A DNA stretch of 15,812 nucleotides from an uncultured bacterium (GTDB lineage Bacteria > Planctomycetota > Phycisphaerae > Phycisphaerales > UBA1924): assembly GCA_938003595.1 (NCBI GenBank), contig CALKYH010000166.1, positions 1 through 15,812 on the forward strand. The letters run 5' to 3'. Numbering within the stretch: the stretch's first letter is position 1; every line of letters begins with the position of its first letter. The position numbers were made by a program, and so were the translations under genes. The notes below the pieces were generated by a model. The model did no database searches. It was not told where the DNA came from and saw only the letters and a program-made list of their open reading frames with translations. Shown here piece after piece: positions 6,310 to 14,131 of the stretch.

Positions 6310-9300
6310 ATGGCGAGCAAGGCACGATCCGTAGTGGCCGCCGAGGAGCCGGTCGCCCTGCCGCGCGAGCAGCAGTTCGTCCACCTGCACCTGCACACCG
6401 AGTACTCCCTCCTCGACGGCGCCAACCGCATCGACCGGCTGATCGCCCGGGTGAAGGAACTGGGCATGACGGCGGTGGCCGTCACCGACCACGGCAACCT
6501 CTTCGGGGCGATGTCCTTCTACCAGCAGGCGAAGAACGCCGGAGTGAAGCCCATCCTCGGCTGCGAGGCCTATGTCGCCCCCGGCGACCGGCGCGACCGC
6601 ACGCACACCGGCGTGATGGACGGCGGCTTCCACCTCGTCCTGCTGTGCGAGAACGAGGCCGGCTGGCGGAACCTGCTGTACCTGGCGTCGGAGGCCTATC
6701 TCACCGGCTTCTACTACAAGCCGCGCATGGACAAGGAGATCCTGGAGCGCCACGCCGACGGCCTGATCGCCATCAGCGGGCACCTGGGCTCCGAGCTGGC
6801 GTTCCACCTGCAGGAGTTCGAGAAGACCAGGGACGACGCCCACTGGAACCGCGCGCTGGACGCGGCGCGCTGGCACGCGCAGACCTTCGGCGTCTCGCCC
6901 GGCGGCGAGCCGCGCTTCTATGTCGAGCTGCAGCGCCATGTGCCCGAGCAGGAAGCGATCAACCCGCACCTGATCCGCCTGGCGCGGGAGCTGAACCTGC
7001 CGCTGGTCTGCGACAACGACTCGCACTTCCTCCGGGCGGAGGACTGGGACGCGCACGACTCGCTCTGCTGCATCTCGATGGGCAAGACCAAGGCCGAGCC
7101 CAACCGGCTGAAGTACCCGCCGGACCTGTATGTGAAGTCGCCGCAGGAGATGCGCGAGCTGTTCCGCGAGATCCCCGAGGCGGTGGACAACACCGTCGCG
7201 ATCGCCGAGCGCTGCGAGGTGGACCTGCAGTTCGGCAACCATGCGCCGGTGGTGCGCGTGGTCCGCCCCGAGTCGCCCCGGCCCTACGACGGCGCGAGCG
7301 ATGTGACCGCGTGGTTCAAGGCGTTCTGCGACGACTACCGCATCGAGCCCTTCGCCGACGACGGCTCCGGCGAAGGCGCCGCGGACCTCAAGGCCGAGGG
7401 CGACCGGGCCCTGCGCGAACTGTGCGAAGCCGGTCTGGTCTGGCGCTACGGCCCCGGCGCGCTCGACACGAACGACGCCCGCTTCGACGACATCCGCGCG
7501 CGGCTCGACCGCGAGCTGCGCATCCTCGCGGACAAGAACATCTCCGCGTACTTCCTGATCGTCTGGGACTTCGTGAACTGGGGCCGGCAGCGCGGCGTGC
7601 CGGCGATGGCCAGAGGCTCGGGCGTCGGCACCATGGTCGGCTACACGCTGGGCCTGTCCAACGCCTGCCCGGTGCGCTACGGCCTGCTGTTCGAGCGCTT
7701 CACCGACCCCGACCGCTCCGAGTACCCCGATATCGACATCGACCTCTGCCAGGACCGGCGGGGCGATGTCATCAACCATGTCCGCCAGAAGTACGGGCAT
7801 GTGGCGCAGATCATCACCTTCGGGACGCTCAAGGCCAAGGCCGCGATCCGCGACGTGGGGCGCGTCATGGGCGTGCCGCTGGCCGATGTGGACAAGATCG
7901 CCAAGCTCGTGCCCGAGGCGCTGGGGATGACGCTGGATGTCGCGCTCGAGCAGGAGCCCGAGCTCAAGCGGCTCTACGAGGCCGACGACGATGCGCGGCG
8001 GATCATCGACACGGCGCGCACGCTCGAGGGCCAGGCGCGCCACGCGTCGGTCCACGCGGCGGGCGTCATCGTCGCCACGCGCCCGCTGCACGAGATCGTG
8101 CCGCTGTACAAGCAGTCCGGCTCGGAGGACATCGTCACCCAGTGGGACGGGCCGACCTGCGAGAAGATCGGCCTGCTGAAGATGGACTTCCTGGGCCTGC
8201 GCACGCTCAGCGTGGTCGAGCGCGCCAAGGAGCTGATCCGCGCCACGCTCGGCGAGCAGGAGATCCGGCGCGCCGTCGGCTGGGCGGACGATCGCGCCGG
8301 CGACCCGCTGGACCTGGACCGCGTCCCCATGGACGACCAGCGCGTCTACGACATCTTCCGGCGCGCCGACACCACGGGCGTGTTCCAGTTTGAATCCGGC
8401 GGCATGCGCCGGTTGCTGCTGGACATGAAGCCCGACCGCCTCGAGGACCTCATCGCCGCGAACGCCCTGTTCCGACCGGGCCCGATGGACCTGATCCCCG
8501 ACTACTGCAAGCGCAAGCACGGCCAGGCGGAGATCCCGAAGGTCCACGAGATCGTGGACCGGCACACCGCCGAGACCTACGGCGTGATGGTCTACCAGGA
8601 GCAGGTCATGCAGATCTGCCACGAGCTGGGCGACACGCCGCTGCGCCAGGCCTACACGCTCATCAAGGCGATCAGCAAGAAGAAGCAGAAGACCATCGAC
8701 GAGGCGCGCCCGGGGTTCATCGAGGGCGCCGTGAAGAAGGGCCTGGAGCGCAGGGCCGCGGGCGAGCTGTTCGACCTCATCCTCAAGTTCGCGGGCTACG
8801 GCTTCAACAAGAGCCACTCCACGGCCTACGCGATCCTCGCGTACCAGACGGCCTACCTCAAGACCTACTTCCCCAACCAGTACATGGCGGCGTTCCTCAC
8901 CTATGAGTCGAGCGCGCTGAAGGTCGAGGAGTGGATCGCCTACCTCGACGACTGCAAGAACACGCGCTTCACCGGCGGCAAGGTCGGCGTCGATGTCCAC
9001 CCGCCCGATGTGAACCGCTCCGACTCGGACTTCTCCGTCGTCTTCGAGAAGGACGAGCCCCGCACCGCGCAGCACGGCCATGTCCGCTTCGGCCTGCGCG
9101 CCATCAAGGGCGTCGGCGCCAAGGCCATCGAGTCCATCGTCGCCGAACGCGACAAGGCCGGCCCGTTCCGCGGCATCCAGGAGTTCTGCGAGCGCATCCC
9201 CCCCGGCGCCGTGAACAAGGCCACGATCGAGGCGCTCATCAACTGCGGCGCCTTCGACTCCGTCCACGGCCGCGAGAACCGCGCCGCCATGGCCGCCGCC

Positions 9301-10185
9301 GTCGAGCCCGCCATCGCCGCGGGCCAGACGCTCGCGCGCGACCGCGCCGCCGGCCAGTCCGCGCTCTTCGGCTTCGACGACACCCCCGAGACCGCGCCCG
9401 TCCTGGCGCTGCCCAATGTCGAGCCCTGGGACGAGGCCGAGACCCTCGCCCGCGAGAAGGCGTCGCTGGGCTTCTATGTCTCCAGCCACCCGCTCGAGGC
9501 CTGGCGGGCCGCGATCCGCGCGTTCGCCACGACGGACTCGGCGCGCTTCAAGGACCTGCCCAACGATTCCGTCGCGACCATCGGCGGGATCATCAAGTCC
9601 ATCCGCTCCATCACCACGCGCAAGAACGAGCGCATGGCGATCATCGTCGTCGAGGACCTGGTCGGCACGATGGAGGCGGTCCTGTTCCCCTCCGCCTTCG
9701 AAGACGCCCGCCGGCGCCTGGGCGACCGCTTCGCCGTCGATTCGCTTCTCTACTTCACCGGGCAGTGCGATCACTCTCGCGGCCAGCCGCAGATGATCGT
9801 GGACTCGGTCGTCCCCATCGAGGACGGCGCCACGCGCCTGGCCCAGCGGCTGACGCTCTTCGTCAACGAGTCCCGACTCAACGGCGCCGCCGAAGAGACC
9901 CTGCGCAATGTCCTGGGCGCCGTGCGCTCCCGGCCCGCCACCCCGACCAACGGCGAGGGCGTGCCGCTGGAGATCGTCGTATGCCTGGGCGACCGGCGCG
10001 TCGTGCTGGACGCCTCCAGCCCGCGCGTCGTGCCGCGCAAGGAAGTCATCGAGCGACTCGAGAGCGCGCTCGGCCCTGAGAATGTCGTGCTTCTCGCGGC
10101 GCCGCCGCGGCTCACCGGCAAGGGACAGCGCAACGGCCGCGGCCCATGGAAGGGCGGCGGGGGCTCGGGCGGCTCGGACGAGTAA
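6310..10185 (+). CDS. dnaE: DNA polymerase III subunit alpha (DnaE)
   Basis: This is the replicative polymerase catalytic subunit (family C), 1291 residues against about 1160 in E. coli. The PHP domain (about 22-300) has H27-x-H29 inside HLHLHTEYSLLDG, TDHGN with H61, GCEAY with E86, H158, and DNDSH (D237, H239). That is an apparently complete metal site, unlike the degraded one in E. coli. The polymerase core carries the PDxDxD motif (PDIDIDL, 473-479) and the third aspartate D626 in KMDFLG. GVFQFESGGMRR, LFRPGPMDLIP and GYGFNKSHSTAYA follow. A helix-hairpin-helix starts near 932 (IKGVGAKAIESI), and an OB-fold spans about 1088-1135 (IGGIIKSIRSITT...VLFPSAFED). The C-terminus is a Gly/Lys/Arg-rich tail. 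The AAGGAGG ribosome site supports the start. It is monocistronic, ending 3 bases from the opposing lipoprotein gene. Confidence 0.98.
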   Translation: MASKARSVVAAEEPVALPREQQFVHLHLHTEYSLLDGANRIDRLIARVKELGMTAVAVTDHGNLFGAMSFYQQAKNAGVKPILGCEAYVAPGDRRDRTHTGVMDGGFHLVLLCENEAGWRNLLYLASEAYLTGFYYKPRMDKEILERHADGLIAISGHLGSELAFHLQEFEKTRDDAHWNRALDAARWHAQTFGVSPGGEPRFYVELQRHVPEQEAINPHLIRLARELNLPLVCDNDSHFLRAEDWDAHDSLCCISMGKTKAEPNRLKYPPDLYVKSPQEMRELFREIPEAVDNTVAIAERCEVDLQFGNHAPVVRVVRPESPRPYDGASDVTAWFKAFCDDYRIEPFADDGSGEGAADLKAEGDRALRELCEAGLVWRYGPGALDTNDARFDDIRARLDRELRILADKNISAYFLIVWDFVNWGRQRGVPAMARGSGVGTMVGYTLGLSNACPVRYGLLFERFTDPDRSEYPDIDIDLCQDRRGDVINHVRQKYGHVAQIITFGTLKAKAAIRDVGRVMGVPLADVDKIAKLVPEALGMTLDVALEQEPELKRLYEADDDARRIIDTARTLEGQARHASVHAAGVIVATRPLHEIVPLYKQSGSEDIVTQWDGPTCEKIGLLKMDFLGLRTLSVVERAKELIRATLGEQEIRRAVGWADDRAGDPLDLDRVPMDDQRVYDIFRRADTTGVFQFESGGMRRLLLDMKPDRLEDLIAANALFRPGPMDLIPDYCKRKHGQAEIPKVHEIVDRHTAETYGVMVYQEQVMQICHELGDTPLRQAYTLIKAISKKKQKTIDEARPGFIEGAVKKGLERRAAGELFDLILKFAGYGFNKSHSTAYAILAYQTAYLKTYFPNQYMAAFLTYESSALKVEEWIAYLDDCKNTRFTGGKVGVDVHPPDVNRSDSDFSVVFEKDEPRTAQHGHVRFGLRAIKGVGAKAIESIVAERDKAGPFRGIQEFCERIPPGAVNKATIEALINCGAFDSVHGRENRAAMAAAVEPAIAAGQTLARDRAAGQSALFGFDDTPETAPVLALPNVEPWDEAETLAREKASLGFYVSSHPLEAWRAAIRAFATTDSARFKDLPNDSVATIGGIIKSIRSITTRKNERMAIIVVEDLVGTMEAVLFPSAFEDARRRLGDRFAVDSLLYFTGQCDHSRGQPQMIVDSVVPIEDGATRLAQRLTLFVNESRLNGAAEETLRNVLGAVRSRPATPTNGEGVPLEIVVCLGDRRVVLDASSPRVVPRKEVIERLESALGPENVVLLAAPPRLTGKGQRNGRGPWKGGGGSGGSDE

Positions 10186-10188
10186 CTC

Positions 10189-10638
10189 TCAGCGCGAGTA
10201 CTTCGGCCGCCACGCGCGGACCGCGTCGACAAACGCCTTCTCGCGCTCCGGGGCCCCGAAGTGGCCGATGCTGCACTCGTAGACCACGCGCGAGTCCCAC
10301 GGCTCGGCCCACAGCTCCGGCACGGTGACGAGCAATTCGGCGGGCTCGTCCTGCGCGCTGAGCAGGACCCAGCGGCGCCGCGTCGGGCTCTCGATCAGGC
10401 GCTCCACCACAGCCAGCTCGCTGCCCATCAGCGCGCTGCTGATCGCGGCGTCGTAGTCCCGCCAGGGTGCGTTGTCGACGGTGGCGTACCCGGCGACCAC
10501 CTGCCCCGCCCCGCTCGCGCGGCCGCCGGACCCGCTGCCGCACCCCGCCAGGCCCGCCCCGCCCACGGCCAGGCAAACAAACACCGACCGAGCCAGCGGC
10601 CCGGCCTTGGTGGTCCGAGTAGAATCGCTTGAAGTCAT
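10189..10638 (-). CDS. Small predicted lipoprotein of unknown function
   Basis: A 149-residue protein starting at the ATG 10638-10636, with GGGGAA eight bases upstream. Residues 1-17 are polar/basic, 18-29 hydrophobic, and a lipobox LAGC ends at C33, so it should be cut before C33 and lipidated. A Gly/Ser linker follows, then a roughly 100-residue domain: VDNAPWRDYDAAISSALMGS, RRRWVLLSAQDEPAELLVTV, WDSRVVYECSIGHFG, and EREKAFVDAVRAWRPKYSR at the end. This reads as one small alpha/beta domain, but I do not recognise the family and assign no function. The frame stays open upstream to 11127, across phoH; that part has no signal and is a shadow. The gene diverges from phoH (103-base spacer) and converges on dnaE with a 3-base gap. 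Confidence 0.75.
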   Translation of the reverse strand: MTSSDSTRTTKAGPLARSVFVCLAVGGAGLAGCGSGSGGRASGAGQVVAGYATVDNAPWRDYDAAISSALMGSELAVVERLIESPTRRRWVLLSAQDEPAELLVTVPELWAEPWDSRVVYECSIGHFGAPEREKAFVDAVRAWRPKYSR

Positions 10639-10741
10639 CGGCGCCGTTCCCCGATGCGAGGCATGGGCGGTTTCAGGACCCGCAGCGGACGAGCGACCCC
10701 GGCCCCGTCGGGCGGGACGAGCGTTCAGGAGCATCGATCGC

Positions 10742-11749
10742 GTGAATGTCACCATTCGTGTGCCCCGTGGGGTGGACCGGGTCAGTCTGCTCGGAGCGGC
10801 GGACCGGAACCTGAAGATGATCCGTGAAGCCCTCGGCGTCAACATCGCCGCGCGCGACGATGTCGTGCACCTCAGCGGCGACGAGGAGTCCGTGCAGGCG
10901 GCCCGGCGCGTGCTCGAGCGTCTGGGCGATGTCGCCGGGCGCCAGCAGACCCTCTCCCGGCGCGAGGTGCTGGGCGTCATCGCCGATGTCGCCGGCGACG
11001 GCGCCGCCCTCGACGAGATGGCCGATGGCTTCGACCCCGACGGCCTGGCCGTGGCCGACGGCTCCGACTGGAACGGCCGGCTCAGCGTGTACAGCCCCGG
11101 ACGCGGCGTGACCGCCCGCTCGCTCAACCAGCAGCATTACCTCGACGCCATCCGCGACAACGACCTGGTCTTCTGCACCGGCCCCGCCGGCGCGGGCAAG
11201 ACCTACCTCGCCGTCGCCGCGGCCGTGCACCTGCTCCGCGCGGGTCGCGTCCGCAAGGTCGTGCTCACCCGCCCGGCCGTCGAGGCCGGCGAGAAGCTCG
11301 GCTTCCTCCCCGGCGACCTGCAGGCCAAGGTGAACCCCTACCTCCGCCCGCTGTTCGACGCCCTGTCCGACATGATGGACTACGGCACGCTCAAGCGATT
11401 CATCCTCAACGATGTCGTCGAAGTCGCGCCGCTCGCCTACATGCGCGGGCGCACGCTCAACAACGCCGTGATCATCCTCGACGAGGCCCAGAACACCTCG
11501 CGCGTGCAGATGAAGATGTTCCTGACCCGCATCGGCGAGCGCTCCCGCGCCATCGTCGTCGGCGACCCCACCCAGACCGACCTGCCCGACCCGCGCGACA
11601 GCGGCCTCATCGACGCGGTCCGACGCCTGAAGCGCACGCCCGGCATCGGCTTCGTCTCCCTCGAGAAGGTCGATATCGTTCGTCATCAGCTCGTGCAGCG
11701 GATCGTCGAGGCCTACGGCGACGACGACGCCTCGCCGCGCCAGGCCTGA
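10742..11749 (+). CDS. phoH: PhoH-family ATPase (PhoH/YbeZ)
   Basis: A 335-residue protein starting at the GTG 10742, with AGGAG ten bases upstream. This start places the conserved TIRVPRGVDRVSLLGAADRN segment, a KH-like N-terminal domain, at the beginning. The P-loop is GPAGAGKT (147-154), followed by LTRPAVEAGEKLGFLPGDL. Walker B is VIILDEAQN (243-251). SRAIVVGDPTQTDLP and the closing VDIVRHQLVQRIVEAY complete the PhoH signature. The family is cytoplasmic, binds ATP and is linked to RNA metabolism and to the YbeY ribonuclease in other bacteria. The 7TM-HD gene follows 24 bases later, the same order as phoH-yqfF in Firmicutes, so the pair is probably one operon. The open frame extends 90 codons upstream, but that DNA belongs to the opposing lipoprotein gene and spacer. 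Confidence 0.95.
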   Translation: MNVTIRVPRGVDRVSLLGAADRNLKMIREALGVNIAARDDVVHLSGDEESVQAARRVLERLGDVAGRQQTLSRREVLGVIADVAGDGAALDEMADGFDPDGLAVADGSDWNGRLSVYSPGRGVTARSLNQQHYLDAIRDNDLVFCTGPAGAGKTYLAVAAAVHLLRAGRVRKVVLTRPAVEAGEKLGFLPGDLQAKVNPYLRPLFDALSDMMDYGTLKRFILNDVVEVAPLAYMRGRTLNNAVIILDEAQNTSRVQMKMFLTRIGERSRAIVVGDPTQTDLPDPRDSGLIDAVRRLKRTPGIGFVSLEKVDIVRHQLVQRIVEAYGDDDASPRQA

Positions 11750-11773
11750 TCGTTCGACCCCACGGCGCCACCC

Positions 11774-14122
11774 ATGGCCGACTCCTCCACCCCACGAACA
11801 CGAACCGACAGCGGCCCGCGCGGCCCCGGGCGCACCGGCCCCGCGCGCCGGCGCGAGGCCTCGCGCAGGCTGCCGATCTTCGCCCAGGGGATGTGGAAGA
11901 AGTTCCTGCTCGAGCCCGCCGCGCCCCCGGCGCTGCTCACCGCGATCGCCTTCGTCCTCTGCCTGGTCGCCATCGCCGTCTGGGCGCAGGAGCGCTATAT
12001 CCCCGCCGCCGGGCGCATCATGACCGACACGGCGCTCGTCCGCGAGGACTTCTCGCGCATCGACGAGGTCGCCACCGAGAAGGACCGCGAGGTCGCCCGC
12101 CAGGGCCAGCCCCGCGTGTATGTCGCCAACCAGCCCGTCTTCGCCGAGATCGAGGCCAGCCTCGCCAATCTCCCCGCCACCGTCGCCGACGCCGCGACCC
12201 TCGACGCCGTCGCCCCCGAGATCCGCGAGCGCTTCGGCCTCACGCAGACCGCGCTCGACGCCCTGCGCGCGATCGCGGCGAACCCCGACGCCCAGCGCGC
12301 CTGGCTCGCCAGCTCGCGCGAGTTTCTCGACCTGCTCCGGCGAAACCCCGTCCTCACCCCGGAGGACATCCAGAATCAGCGCCTCAGCGCCAGCGAGAAC
12401 ATGGAGCTGCGCACCACGGACGGCGCCAAGGCCCGTCAGCACCAGGAGCGGGCGATCAACGCCGGCGGCGATCGCGCCGTCGAGGAAATCGTCCGCCTCG
12501 CCCGCCTGTCGGGCTTCCCGCCCGGCCTGGGGCAGATCGCCGTCAGCGTGGTCACGCGCCCGACCCTCCGCCCCACCTTCACCTTCAACGAGGCCGCCTC
12601 CAACGAACTCCGCGAGGCCGCCGCCGCCGCCGTCAGCCCGCGCACCGTGGTCTACCACTGGGGCGATGTCCTGATCCGTCGCGGCGATCGGCTCGACGAG
12701 GCCCGGCGCGCCCTGCTGATCCGCGAGCGCGCCGCCGCGGCCAAGGCCGAGGACCTGGACTCCGTCTTCGGCCGGCGCGCGGGTCTGGCGATGTCGGTCA
12801 TGATCCTCGCCGGCGGCATGGTGGCGTACCTGTTCGCCTTCTGCCGGCATGTCGTGGACCGCCCGCGCCGGATGGTGTGGATCGCCTCGTTCATCGTCGC
12901 GACCACCGCCGTCGCCTGCGCCGGATCGGTCTACAACGCCGAGTATGTGATGCTCCTGGCGACGGCGCCGACCGTGTTCCTCGCCTCGGCGCTGGTCATC
13001 GCCTTCGACCGACGCGTCGCCATGGCCATCGCCAGCATCCAGGCGGTGCTGGTCGCGGTGTCGCTGCAGCAGGGCCCGTGGCTGGTGCTGGTCTCCGTCA
13101 CGGGCTCGGCGTCGGCCGTGTGGTGGCTGAACAATGTCCGCTCGCGCAATGTGGTGCTGTGGGCCGCGCTCTGGACCGGCGTGGGCATGGGCGTGGCGGG
13201 CCTGGCCGCGGGCCTGATCTCCAAGCCCATCGTTCCCGGCGTGTGGGACGATGTCTTCTACGACGCGGCCCAGGCGGCGATCGGCGGCCTGGCGGTCGTG
13301 GTGATGGTGCTCGGCCTGCTGCCGCTGATCGAGCGCGCCTTCGATGTCCTGACGCCCATGCGGCTCATCGAGCTGCGCGACCCCAAGCAGCCGCTGCTGC
13401 GCGAGATGGCCCAGCGCGCCCCGGGGTCGTACACGCACTCGATGTCCGTCGCCTCCATCGCCGAGGCCGCGGCCGACGCCATCGGCGCCAACGGCCTGCA
13501 TGTCTACGCCGGCGCCCTCTACCACGACATCGGGAAGATGAACAAGCCGGAGTACTTCGTCGAGAACCAGTCCGGCGGCATCAACCCGCACGAGAAGCTG
13601 AGCCCGGCGATGTCGCTGCTGGTGATCGTCGGCCATGTGAAGGAAGGCCTCGAGCTCGCCCGCGAGCACAATGTGCCCCGATCGATCCGGCACTACATCG
13701 AGTCCCACCACGGCACCACGCTCGTCGAGTACTTCTTCGAGCGCGCCAAGCGCCAGGCCGGCGAGGCCGACGAGAACGAGCCCTTCGAGTTCGGCTACCG
13801 CTACCCCGGCCCCAAGCCCCAGACCCGCGAGGCCGCGATCCTCATGGTGTCCGACGCCGTCGAGGGCGCCGCCCGGACTCTGGCCGAGCCCACGCCCGCG
13901 CGCATCGAGTCGCTCGTGCATTCGATCGCCACCAAGCGCCTTGTGGACGGCCAGTTCGACGACTGCGACATGACCCTCCGCGAGCTTCACGAGATCGAGA
14001 AGTCGATCGTCAAGAGCCTCAACAGCATCTACCACGCGCGCATCGCCTACCCGGGACAGGACAACGCGAAGAAGGCGCGCCCCGCGCCGCCCACGCTCGC
14101 GACCCGCGGCGTGTCGGCCTGA
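11774..14122 (+). CDS. pgpH: PgpH-type 7TM-HD domain protein, probable cyclic-di-AMP phosphodiesterase
   Basis: A 782-residue membrane protein in the order typical of PgpH/YqfF. A basic, Pro-rich cytoplasmic N-terminus (1-49) precedes one helix (51-71) and an extracytoplasmic 7TMR-HDED domain (about 75-340, with VREDFSRIDEVATEKDREVA). A multi-helix block (about 345-540) comes next, then a cytoplasmic HD domain. HD metal/catalytic residues are H555 (YTHSMSV), H584-D585 (YHDIGKMNKPEYF), H621, H645-H646 (ESHHGTT) and D694 (MVSDAVEGAAR), all present. Characterised relatives in Listeria hydrolyse c-di-AMP to pApA, with ligand sensing by the outer domain; the activity here is inferred from that. 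No ribosome site precedes the ATG at 11774, so it may be translated by coupling to phoH, 24 bases upstream. An in-frame ATG at residue 40 is a less likely start. Confidence 0.9.
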   Translation: MADSSTPRTRTDSGPRGPGRTGPARRREASRRLPIFAQGMWKKFLLEPAAPPALLTAIAFVLCLVAIAVWAQERYIPAAGRIMTDTALVREDFSRIDEVATEKDREVARQGQPRVYVANQPVFAEIEASLANLPATVADAATLDAVAPEIRERFGLTQTALDALRAIAANPDAQRAWLASSREFLDLLRRNPVLTPEDIQNQRLSASENMELRTTDGAKARQHQERAINAGGDRAVEEIVRLARLSGFPPGLGQIAVSVVTRPTLRPTFTFNEAASNELREAAAAAVSPRTVVYHWGDVLIRRGDRLDEARRALLIRERAAAAKAEDLDSVFGRRAGLAMSVMILAGGMVAYLFAFCRHVVDRPRRMVWIASFIVATTAVACAGSVYNAEYVMLLATAPTVFLASALVIAFDRRVAMAIASIQAVLVAVSLQQGPWLVLVSVTGSASAVWWLNNVRSRNVVLWAALWTGVGMGVAGLAAGLISKPIVPGVWDDVFYDAAQAAIGGLAVVVMVLGLLPLIERAFDVLTPMRLIELRDPKQPLLREMAQRAPGSYTHSMSVASIAEAAADAIGANGLHVYAGALYHDIGKMNKPEYFVENQSGGINPHEKLSPAMSLLVIVGHVKEGLELAREHNVPRSIRHYIESHHGTTLVEYFFERAKRQAGEADENEPFEFGYRYPGPKPQTREAAILMVSDAVEGAARTLAEPTPARIESLVHSIATKRLVDGQFDDCDMTLRELHEIEKSIVKSLNSIYHARIAYPGQDNAKKARPAPPTLATRGVSA

Positions 14123-14129
14123 GGCCGGC
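14113..14129. terminator. Symmetric hairpin spanning the pgpH stop codon
   Basis: GTCGGCC (14113-14119) can pair with GGCCGGC (14123-14129), including one G-U pair. The 3-base loop is exactly the TGA stop of pgpH (14120-14122). The convergent FG-GAP gene ends at 14132, so the stem would also form at the end of that transcript. There is no T tract, so intrinsic termination is doubtful; it may act as a bidirectional 3'-end structure. Confidence 0.35.
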
Positions 14130-14131
14130 GA

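Noticed and set aside
6142..9774. 1210-residue open frame on the - strand opposite dnaE
   Set aside because: Composition is a mirror of dnaE codon bias (rich in Asp, Val, Leu, Gly, Arg), with no motif or plausible start; dnaE is unambiguous on the other strand.
10472..10741. Longer N-terminus for phoH starting at 10472
   Set aside because: That DNA is the lipoprotein gene read backwards. The conserved PhoH sequence begins at the GTG 10742, which has AGGAG upstream.
10673..14035. 1120-residue open frame on the - strand across phoH and pgpH
   Set aside because: It spans two unrelated, well-identified genes and their spacer, which a real gene would not mirror; it is an effect of GC-rich wobble positions.
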